14,967 bases of DNA, taken from contig JADYYU010000055.1 of NCBI GenBank assembly GCA_020853515.1, positions 1-14,967 of the forward strand, given 5' to 3'. Of this stretch, positions 6,514-12,699 are shown in pieces. Under the pieces are notes generated by a model. That model had not been told where the DNA came from. It saw only the letters and a program-made list of their open reading frames with translations, and did no database searches. The position numbers and the translations under genes are program-made. This DNA is from Chitinophagaceae bacterium (GTDB lineage Bacteria; Bacteroidota; Bacteroidia; Chitinophagales; Chitinophagaceae). Within the stretch, counting starts at the first letter, position 1. Each line of letters opens with the position of its first letter.

Positions 6514-6948
6514 TTATGAAGTGGAGCCGAGTTCCGACATGAGTTTTTCAAGCTGATGATAATCCTCCATTGTTTTTGGATATAATTTTAATTTACAAAG
6601 CGGATCCCGGATCTGCATAAATCCCTTTTGAGTGTTGAGGCTGAGCGCTGAATTCAGGGACTGTGCCGGCAAAAAATACGTATGCTTTCTGTTTGCAAAC
6701 GCCGGCAAACCCAGTAATTTCAACTCATTCAGTGCGGCTTCATGCTCCTGGTCGTACTTCTGGCTAAAATAAGACAAGGCTTTTTCTGCCATGTATTTTT
6801 CAAGCGTATATGAGCGAAACTTCCTGAATTCGCCGGTCGCATTACCCAGGCAAAGTACATAAAGGCCTTCGGGGTGCAACTCAAGCCGGTACGTTCTGGC
6901 CCTTTGGATTAAGCCGGCTTTTTTAATACATTTATCTACTGCTATCAT
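6514..6948 (-). CDS. Hypothetical protein, 144 aa
   Basis: A cytoplasmic-looking protein without signal peptide or membrane segment that I do not recognise. The first half is strand-rich (ARTYRLELHPEGLYVLCLGNA at 17-37), consistent with a PH-like or other small beta fold, followed by a helical, charged stretch (TLEKYMAEKALSYFSQKYDQEHEAALNELK, about 48-77) and a C-terminal helix (TMEDYHQLEKLMSELG). The composition suits a real protein and the frame fills a gap between same-strand genes. Start ATG 6948 is preceded by an A-poor, T-rich minus-strand stretch that may be the tail of a terminator. It may form a loose unit with the PKD-like lipoprotein 24 bases downstream. Confidence 0.7.
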   Translation of the reverse strand: MIAVDKCIKKAGLIQRARTYRLELHPEGLYVLCLGNATGEFRKFRSYTLEKYMAEKALSYFSQKYDQEHEAALNELKLLGLPAFANRKHTYFLPAQSLNSALSLNTQKGFMQIRDPLCKLKLYPKTMEDYHQLEKLMSELGSTS

Positions 6949-6950
6949 TT

Positions 6951-6985
6951 CAAAAAAATTACGCAGAATCCGCTAAGCGGGATTC
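6951..6985 (-). terminator. Possible terminator downstream of the ABC-F gene
   Basis: On the minus strand GAATCC...GGATTC (arms at 6985-6980 and 6971-6966), with two further pairs inside across a one-base bulge, is followed seven bases later by a run of seven T. The gap before the T run is longer than ideal. It lies about 140 bases after the ABC-F stop and directly before the start of the 144-aa gene. Confidence 0.35.
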
Positions 6986-7017
6986 GCAATTATTCAGCTA
7001 AAATAAGCAGAACTGCC

Positions 7018-7033
7018 GGGTGCTGCTGCACCC
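7018..7033. repeat. GC-rich hairpin in the ABC-F 3' region
   Basis: GGGTGC and GCACCC form a perfect six-pair stem around TGCT, 93 bases past the ABC-F stop. No T run follows on either strand, so it is not a standard terminator; it may stabilise or process the ABC-F mRNA end. Confidence 0.35.
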
Positions 7034-7125
7034 CATTCATAAGTGTCTGTATTAATTTAACATGTGATGCATTCTGACGCAGTACCTTCCAATAAGGGAC
7101 AGCAAAAAGCATCAGGAAAATAACC

Positions 7126-8751
7126 TTAACTGTACATCTCCGCTCTTAGCTCCTTCACACGGTCATTTTCAAGATATTCTTCGTAATTGCACAAGCGGTC
7201 GATCACGCCTTTTGGTGTCAATTCAATAATACGGTTACACACTGAATCGGCAAAGGCCAGATCATGGGTGGCCATCAGCACAACGCCCGGAAAATCGATC
7301 ACGCCATTATTAAATGCGGTAATACTTTCGAGATCAAGGTGATTGGTAGGCTCATCGAGAATGATCACATTCGGATTTTGCAGCATCATTCTGCTTAGCA
7401 TACAACGTACTTTTTCGCCTCCGCTGAGCACCTTGGTTTTTTTAGCAAGTTCATCTCCTGCAAAAAGCATTTTCCCAAAAAATCCACGCAAAAAATCTTC
7501 ATCCGCATCGGTGACATGTGCCGGTACAAACTGACGCAGCCAGTCCATCAGGTTATAATTACTTTCAAAATATTCCTGATTATTATTCGGCAGGTAAGCT
7601 TTGGTGATGGTAGTTCCCCATTCGAAGGTGCCGGCTGTTTGTTTGGCTTCTCCGTTAATAATATTAAAAAAAGTAGTGATAGCGAGTTGGTTTTTACTTA
7701 CGATCAGCACTTTGTCTGTACGACCGATATCGAAACTGACATCTTCAAACAAAGTTTCGCCTTCCAGGTGAGCTGACAATTTTTCAACCTTCAGAATATC
7801 ATTTCCCACTTGCCTTTCCGGTTTGAAAATAATACCCGGATAGCGTCTGTTACTGGGTTTGATATCTTCTATCACAAGCTTCTCCAGCGCTTTCTTACGC
7901 GAAGTGGCCTGTTTACTTTTACTGGCATTGGCACTAAAGCGTGCAATGAAATCGAGCAGGTCTTTACGCTTCTCTTCCATCTTTTTATTTTTGTCACCTT
8001 GCTGACGGGCAGCCAACTGACTACTTTCATACCAGAATGAATAGTTGCCTGTGTAAATGGCAATCTTGCTTTTATCAACATCGGCCACGTGGGTGCACAC
8101 CGAATCGAGAAAGTGACGGTCGTGACTTACCACAATCGCTGTATTTTCATAATCAGCCAGAAAGTTTTCGAGCCAGCGGATGGTTTCCACATCCAGATCA
8201 TTGGTAGGCTCATCGAGCAGCAGGACGTCCGGGTTGCCAAACAGCGCCTGTGCCAGCAAAACCCTTACTTTTTGAGTACCGGTGAGGTCGCCCATCAGCT
8301 TATGATGCGAATCGTCTAAAATACCCAGGTTAGCCAGTAACTGAGCAGCATCGCTTTCAGAGGTATAGCCACCCATTTCACCAAATTCCGCTTCGAGTTC
8401 ACCGGCCTTAATACCATCAGCTTCCGTAAAATCTTCCTTCATATAAAGTGCATCTTTCTGCTGCTGTATATCCCACATTTTTTTATTACCGATCAGAACG
8501 GTATTCAGCACCGTAAAATCGTTGTAGGCATGCTGATTTTGGTTGAGCATACTCAGGCGCTCATTGGGAGACAGACTCACATTGCCTTTATTGGGTTCAA
8601 TTTCTCCACTTAGTATCTTTAAAAAAGTACTTTTACCGGCTCCGTTTGCTCCGATAATACCATAGCAGTTGCCTTTGGTAAAATTGATACTAACTTCGTC
8701 AAACAGAACCCGTTTACCGTATGAAAGCGAGACATTGTTGGTAGATAACAT
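7126..8751 (-). CDS. ABC-F family ATPase (YbiT-like)
   Basis: A 541-aa soluble protein with two ABC ATPase domains and no membrane segments, the ABC-F class acting on ribosomes as translation factors. NBD1 has Walker A GANGAGKST (34-42), a degenerate signature LTGTQKVRVLLAQ (156-168), Walker B and adjacent LLLDEPTNDLD (177-187) and switch histidine SHD (209-211). The charged inter-domain linker (about 245-300) carries the P-site tRNA-interaction motif region. NBD2 has an intact LSGGEKVRCMLSR signature (442-454) and IILDEPTNHLD (463-473), but its Walker A reads VSKNQLAITT (351-360), lacking both glycines and the lysine. I use ATG 8751: the frame extends to 8868, but that part spans a TAnnTTTG promoter and is non-coding in character, while MLSTNNVSLSYG is a typical ABC-F start. 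Confidence 0.93.
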   Translation of the reverse strand: MLSTNNVSLSYGKRVLFDEVSINFTKGNCYGIIGANGAGKSTFLKILSGEIEPNKGNVSLSPNERLSMLNQNQHAYNDFTVLNTVLIGNKKMWDIQQQKDALYMKEDFTEADGIKAGELEAEFGEMGGYTSESDAAQLLANLGILDDSHHKLMGDLTGTQKVRVLLAQALFGNPDVLLLDEPTNDLDVETIRWLENFLADYENTAIVVSHDRHFLDSVCTHVADVDKSKIAIYTGNYSFWYESSQLAARQQGDKNKKMEEKRKDLLDFIARFSANASKSKQATSRKKALEKLVIEDIKPSNRRYPGIIFKPERQVGNDILKVEKLSAHLEGETLFEDVSFDIGRTDKVLIVSKNQLAITTFFNIINGEAKQTAGTFEWGTTITKAYLPNNNQEYFESNYNLMDWLRQFVPAHVTDADEDFLRGFFGKMLFAGDELAKKTKVLSGGEKVRCMLSRMMLQNPNVIILDEPTNHLDLESITAFNNGVIDFPGVVLMATHDLAFADSVCNRIIELTPKGVIDRLCNYEEYLENDRVKELRAEMYS

Positions 8752-8789
8752 ATAAAAAAATTTGCGTTCGTTGTTTTTTAAAAAGGGCG

Positions 8790-8797
8790 CAAAGATA
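8790..8797 (-). promoter_or_regulatory. Predicted -7 box of the ABC-F gene
   Basis: TATCTTTG on the minus strand, ending 38 bases before ATG 8751, matches TAnnTTTG. It argues against the longer coding frame that would begin at 8868. The leader would be about 33 bases and A/T-rich. Confidence 0.55.
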
Positions 8798-8848
8798 ATT
8801 TTTAATTCTGAATGATGAATGATGAAATTTGGCCGCACAGATGGGGCT

Positions 8849-8880
8849 AAAAAAAAACTATCCGCCAAGGCGGACAGTTT
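8849..8880 (-). terminator. Strong minus-strand intrinsic terminator with no gene assigned
   Basis: On the minus strand AAACT-G-TCCGCC, loop TT, GGCGGA-T-AGTTT forms a stem of six GC-rich pairs, one mismatch and five more pairs, running straight into nine T residues (A run at 8849-8857 on the plus strand). It is a textbook rho-independent terminator for leftward transcription. No minus-strand protein gene lies upstream of it until the UbiD gene beyond 12.7 kb, with oppositely oriented genes between. Confidence 0.75.
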
Positions 8881-8974
8881 GTTTGGATAATGAAAAAAAA
8901 CACTACTAAATTTTCATCGGATTCGAAAAAACATATTTCATAGATTGACTAAGTTGTATATGTTGATTTGAATA
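8849..8974 (-). ncRNA. Possible short minus-strand transcript (small RNA or peptide leader)
   Basis: A TACATTTG box on the minus strand (8987-8980) would start transcription near 8974, and the strong terminator ends it near 8849, giving an RNA of about 125 bases. Inside it an 11-codon frame reads MKYVFSNPMKI (ATG at about 8942). No known RNA family is recognised. The stretch 8752-9140 otherwise holds only the ABC-F promoter, low-complexity T/A runs and the arginase-fold gene leader. Confidence 0.3.
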
Positions 8975-8979
8975 GGAAA

Positions 8980-8987
8980 CAAATGTA
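8980..8987 (-). promoter_or_regulatory. Predicted -7 box for a leftward transcript in the gene gap
   Basis: TACATTTG on the minus strand fits TAnnTTTG exactly. A TTTG is found 25 bases upstream (CAAA at 9013-9016 on the plus strand), slightly too far for the usual -33 spacing. It precedes the orphan terminator by about 100 bases. Confidence 0.35.
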
Positions 8988-9140
8988 GAGCAGGTTGTTC
9001 TTTTTTTTTGGGCAAATGAGTATATGGTAGATTACTATGAGTAAATGGCAAATTGAATGTTCGAACATATATTTTCACCGGGAGATATTTTCAGGGCCGA
9101 TTTCGAATTGATTTGTACATTTAGCCTTTTAAATGATAAT

Positions 9141-10274
9141 ATGATCGCAGAATTATTAAGCTACACTTCACCCATAAGGCATAGTGACATCGAATATCAC
9201 GATTATCTACCTACACAACTGGGCAGTCAGGTTAAATTTATAACAGCAGAGAATCAGGATATCGAACATCTGGACCTGATTATACTGGGCTGTGGCGAGA
9301 TGAGAGGTCAGTTGGCCGGGAGCGCTTACAGTAACGGCCCCGATATAGTACGAGACCAACTCTATAAATTACATGGCTGGCACAACGAACTAAAAATAGG
9401 TGATATCGGAAATATTATAGAAGGTGCTACATTAAACGATACCCGGGCGGCCCTGAAAACCTTGCTGACTGAGCTCAATCTGATGAATAAAAAAGTATTG
9501 CTGATCGGAGGCTCACATGACCTGACCATTCAGCAGTATGAGGCATTTAAGTCGCAGGAAAAAGTGATTGACTTTACCGTGATCGATATGCTGGCAGATC
9601 TGAACGACAAACCCGGGATGCGTTATGATAATTACCTGACCGAAGCGTTGACCTCCTCGCCCAATTTTGTTCGCAATTTTAACCTGATAGGCTTTCAGAG
9701 TTATTATGTGAATCCGAATGTGATCGAAACCTTCGACAAACTCAGGTTCGACTGCATACGTTTAGGAAAAGCCCGGGAAGATATCGAACAGCTTGAACCC
9801 ATGCTGCGCAGTTCACATGTTGGCAGCATTGATATCAACTGTGTGAAATACAGCGATGCCCCTGCCAACAAACTGGCTTCACCCAATGGATTTTTCGGCG
9901 ATGAAATATGCAAGATCACACGGTTTGCCGGCATGAGTGAGTCGATGGCCTCTTTTGGAATATATGGTTATCAGCCCGAACACGATCAGCATCATATTAC
10001 AGCCAAACTCATTTCGCAAATGATCTGGTACTACATAGATGGTCTGTACATCCAAAAAGACGAATCGCCACTGAGTGATAAAAACCAGTTTCTGGAGTAC
10101 CATATTACATTTACAGATAATGACACCGTATTTTATAAAAGTAAGAAAACGAACCGGTGGTGGATGAAGGTTAACAACGATCATGTAATACCCTGCGCTT
10201 ACCAGGACTACATTACAGCCTGCAACAACGAAATACCGGAACGGTGGCTGCGTGAAATGGAACGCAGTATATAA
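9141..10274 (+). CDS. Arginase/formiminoglutamase-fold protein with altered metal ligands
   Basis: A 377-aa protein of the ureohydrolase superfamily, close in character to Bacteroidota proteins often labelled formimidoylglutamase. Motif order is kept: GGSHDLT at 123-129 (H126 is the first Mn ligand), IDMLADL at 148-154 in place of DAHxD, and SIDINCVKYSDAP at 229-241 in place of SxDxDxxDP. Thus the ligand histidine is L151 and the last aspartate N233. The C-terminal part (SPNGFFGDEICKITRFAGMS at 247-266; VFYKSKKTNRWWMKV; EIPERWLREMERS) is typical of this Bacteroidota subgroup. Catalysis as a two-Mn hydrolase is therefore doubtful. I prefer ATG 9141 to the in-frame ATG 9057, because a near-consensus TACATTTA (9116-9123) lies between them and MIAELLSYTSP fits the length of relatives I recall. 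Confidence 0.85.
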   Translation: MIAELLSYTSPIRHSDIEYHDYLPTQLGSQVKFITAENQDIEHLDLIILGCGEMRGQLAGSAYSNGPDIVRDQLYKLHGWHNELKIGDIGNIIEGATLNDTRAALKTLLTELNLMNKKVLLIGGSHDLTIQQYEAFKSQEKVIDFTVIDMLADLNDKPGMRYDNYLTEALTSSPNFVRNFNLIGFQSYYVNPNVIETFDKLRFDCIRLGKAREDIEQLEPMLRSSHVGSIDINCVKYSDAPANKLASPNGFFGDEICKITRFAGMSESMASFGIYGYQPEHDQHHITAKLISQMIWYYIDGLYIQKDESPLSDKNQFLEYHITFTDNDTVFYKSKKTNRWWMKVNNDHVIPCAYQDYITACNNEIPERWLREMERSI

Positions 10275-10278
10275 GCGT

Positions 10279-10288
10279 TTTGCGCAAA
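10279..10288. repeat. 10-base palindrome after the arginase-fold gene
   Basis: TTTGCGCAAA is a perfect palindrome four bases after the stop codon and five bases before the -7 box of the next gene, where an operator or weak transcript end could act. Short palindromes also arise by chance. Confidence 0.25.
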
Positions 10289-10293
10289 CACAG

Positions 10294-10301
10294 TATATTT
10301 G
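10294..10301 (+). promoter_or_regulatory. Predicted -7 box of the small lipoprotein-TMTC-like operon
   Basis: TATATTTG fits TAnnTTTG and lies 23 bases before ATG 10325, leaving a short A-rich leader. It supports a separate transcript for the lipoprotein and the downstream membrane protein. No good -33 box is visible. Confidence 0.5.
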
Positions 10302-10324
10302 CAAAAATCAAAAAAAACGGCGTA

Positions 10325-10564
10325 ATGCGAAATTATCTGATGATCTTCTTTATTTGTTTTTCAATATGCAGCCTGCATTCGTGCGCTTCATCCAAAAAAA
10401 GCAGCCAAAGCACTACCGCAGAAGAAAAGAAAAAAGAAAAAGAAGCAAAACAAGCCAGGGAAACTGAACTGCAGCAAAGAGGCCCCGTGCAGCCAAGCAC
10501 GCAAAAACCTGCAGAACCTGATACAAAAACGAAAACAATACCGATACCACTTGAAAATAAATAA
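10325..10564 (+). CDS. Small charged lipoprotein
   Basis: A 79-aa predicted lipoprotein. Residues 1-19 (MRNYLMIFFICFSICSLHS) are a signal peptide ending in the lipobox-like LHSC, with lipidation at C20. The mature part is a low-complexity, disordered, Lys/Glu/Ser/Pro-rich tail (ASSKKSSQ, then a KEKEAK-type helix, then PVQPSTQKPAEPDTKTK) without a folded domain. I chose ATG 10325 over an upstream in-frame codon at 10280 because the signal peptide begins there and a -7 box is correctly placed. It lies five bases before the TMTC-like gene and is almost certainly co-transcribed with it. Its role is unknown; a small periplasm-facing tether or accessory is only a guess. Confidence 0.75.
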   Translation: MRNYLMIFFICFSICSLHSCASSKKSSQSTTAEEKKKEKEAKQARETELQQRGPVQPSTQKPAEPDTKTKTIPIPLENK

Positions 10565-10569
10565 TAACA

Positions 10570-12636
10570 ATGGGTAAAAAAAATCAACTTAAAAATCAGC
10601 CTCAGGCTGCGGTTACTTCAAAGCCAAAACCAGCCATAAACCTTACAGAAGCAAAGGCAACATCCGGACCATCGTCGAAATATACCGGCTGGATCTTTGC
10701 CGCGGCGATCTTTGTGGTTGCGTTTGTCATAAACAGCAATACGTTCAGGAATAATTTTGTACTGGATGATCACGGTATCATTAAAAATAATAAAATCACC
10801 AAAGCACCTGTAAGCTGGGAAAATACAAAAACCATTTTTTCAACTCCTCTCCGTAAAGGGGATTTTTCTGATCTTGAAAATTCATTGTACCGCCCTTTTA
10901 CCAAATTTTTGTTTAATATCGAATGGAATCTCTTTAATGGCGATCCGCATAAATTTCACGTCGTGAACGTAATGCTGTACGGACTTATCGGGATATTTAT
11001 CTTCTTTATCTTTTACGACATCCTGAAAAAGAAGTGGGTCATTCCCTTTTTTATCGCCCTGCTTTTTATTGTACATCCCATACATACCGAGGTGGTGGCC
11101 AATATTAAAAGTGGTGATGAAGTACTGAGTTTGCTCGGCAGTGTGATAGCCATCCGATGCATACAATTGTATTTTAGCCAACACAAAACCTGGTATCTCC
11201 CAGCCGGTATTCTGGCTTTTCTGATGGGTTCATTTTCGAAAGAATCAACGGTGGTCATGATCGGCGTCATCCCTATTTTTATTTATTATTTTACGCAGGC
11301 AGAATTAAAAAAGAATGTCATCATTTCAGGTCTGTTTGCAGTATGCTCAGGTTTCTTTTTATTTTGCCGTCATCTGGCTCTAGGTGGCTACCCTGCCCCT
11401 TCGCCCTTAAGCGCACTTGATAACTACATGGTGCTGAGTAATGACAATATACCCATCCGCACAGGATCAGCCATCAATACCCTTGGACTCTATCTGAAAA
11501 CATTTTTTGTGCCGCATCCATTGTCCTGCGACTATTCCTACTCATCACTCGAACCCATCAAAAGCCTGGCAGATCCTACCTTTCTGTTGTCGTTTTTGAT
11601 TTTTAGTGCTTTGTTCGTATTTGCGATCTGGAAACTCAAAGAGAAAAATCTGATCGGATTCGGATTACTGTGGTTTTTTATTACGGTATCCATTACGAGC
11701 AACGTATTTTTTCTGATCGGTACCTCATTCGGTGAGCGTTTGTTTTTTGTGCCTTCATTAGGTTTATGCATCGCCACGGTGTTTTTGCTTTCCCGCTTTT
11801 TTTACAAAAATGAAAATGCTGCTGAAGACGGAAATTTCGTCAGTTCGTTTTCTGCATCGCCGCTTTTATTTTCTGTATTGCTGATCGTATCTGTTTTTTA
11901 CAGTATCAAAACTTATTCGAGAAACATAGACTGGAAGACTGACTTTGCCTTGTTTTCGCGCGATATTGAGTATTATCCGAACTCAACCCATCTGTTGTTT
12001 TATTTAGGCAATCATCTGTCTAGTAATGAATATGCCGAAGACAAAACTCCTGAACAAAAGAAGCAGGCTTCGCTGGAAGCTATTGCCAAACTGACCAAAT
12101 CAATGAGTATTTACCCGGCATTGCCCAGCGATGGTTATAATCAGTTAGGCAAAGCCTATTTCAATATTGCTAAATATGACAGTGCACAAAAGTATTATAT
12201 GAAAGCCTTTTCAGAAGATAGCACCAATGCCATCTTTATTAATAACCTGGGCACTATTTATTATAACACCTCCGACCAGTTTACCAATAAAGGAAATGCC
12301 TATATGCAGGCAGGACGACCCGACAGTGCGAACTATTTTTATCTGATGGGCAAGGAAAGATTATTGCAGGCTCAACCATACTTTTTAATGGCTCACAAAC
12401 GCGATACCACAGAGGCCGATTTCATGAATAATATTGGTTGTATTTATGGTGCTACGCAAAGGCCCGACAGTGCTATTTACTGGTTTGAGAAAGCACATAT
12501 CGCTGATGATCTGGATATCACGTCGCTCAACTTTTTAGAGATTACTTACCGGGCAGTTGGCAATGTGCAAAAAGCAAATTACTATAAAAATCTGCTGGTA
12601 GAAACCAAGGCGAGAAGAATTGCTGAAAGAAGTTAG
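10570..12636 (+). CDS. TMTC-like multi-pass membrane protein with C-terminal TPRs
   Basis: A 688-aa membrane protein resembling the eukaryotic TMTC/GT-C family (O-mannosyltransferase-like). After a Lys/Pro-rich cytoplasmic tail (1-37), the first membrane helix (about 41-56) is followed by FVLDDHGII with the acidic pair D66-D67 in the first outer loop, as in GT-C enzymes, then SLYRPFTKFLF (105-115) and HPIHTEVVANIKSGDEVLSLL (169-189), which are TMTC-family hallmarks. About ten further hydrophobic segments continue to residue 455. The C-terminal 220 residues hold at least three TPR-like units (YNQLGKAYFNIAKYDSAQKYY; NNLGTIYYN; NNIGCIYGATQRPDSAIYWFEKA). By analogy it may transfer sugar from a lipid-linked donor to exported proteins, with the TPRs as a docking platform; substrate and donor are unknown. 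It directly follows the small lipoprotein. Confidence 0.85.
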   Translation: MGKKNQLKNQPQAAVTSKPKPAINLTEAKATSGPSSKYTGWIFAAAIFVVAFVINSNTFRNNFVLDDHGIIKNNKITKAPVSWENTKTIFSTPLRKGDFSDLENSLYRPFTKFLFNIEWNLFNGDPHKFHVVNVMLYGLIGIFIFFIFYDILKKKWVIPFFIALLFIVHPIHTEVVANIKSGDEVLSLLGSVIAIRCIQLYFSQHKTWYLPAGILAFLMGSFSKESTVVMIGVIPIFIYYFTQAELKKNVIISGLFAVCSGFFLFCRHLALGGYPAPSPLSALDNYMVLSNDNIPIRTGSAINTLGLYLKTFFVPHPLSCDYSYSSLEPIKSLADPTFLLSFLIFSALFVFAIWKLKEKNLIGFGLLWFFITVSITSNVFFLIGTSFGERLFFVPSLGLCIATVFLLSRFFYKNENAAEDGNFVSSFSASPLLFSVLLIVSVFYSIKTYSRNIDWKTDFALFSRDIEYYPNSTHLLFYLGNHLSSNEYAEDKTPEQKKQASLEAIAKLTKSMSIYPALPSDGYNQLGKAYFNIAKYDSAQKYYMKAFSEDSTNAIFINNLGTIYYNTSDQFTNKGNAYMQAGRPDSANYFYLMGKERLLQAQPYFLMAHKRDTTEADFMNNIGCIYGATQRPDSAIYWFEKAHIADDLDITSLNFLEITYRAVGNVQKANYYKNLLVETKARRIAERS

Positions 12637-12699
12637 CCGTATTGACAATAGTCGCTTTAACGCATCTGCTAACTTTTAAATAAAAAATAACGCGATTGT

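Noticed and set aside
8752..8868. N-terminal extension of the ABC-F protein
   Set aside because: It spans a promoter box and low-complexity sequence, and ABC-F proteins normally begin at the MLSTNNVSLSYG-like segment.
9057..9140. N-terminal extension of the arginase-fold protein from ATG 9057
   Set aside because: Not excluded, but a near -7 element lies inside and the shorter protein fits the family better.
12637..12699. Terminator between the convergent TMTC-like and ubiD genes
   Set aside because: I found no stable stem with a T run on either strand in these 63 bases.
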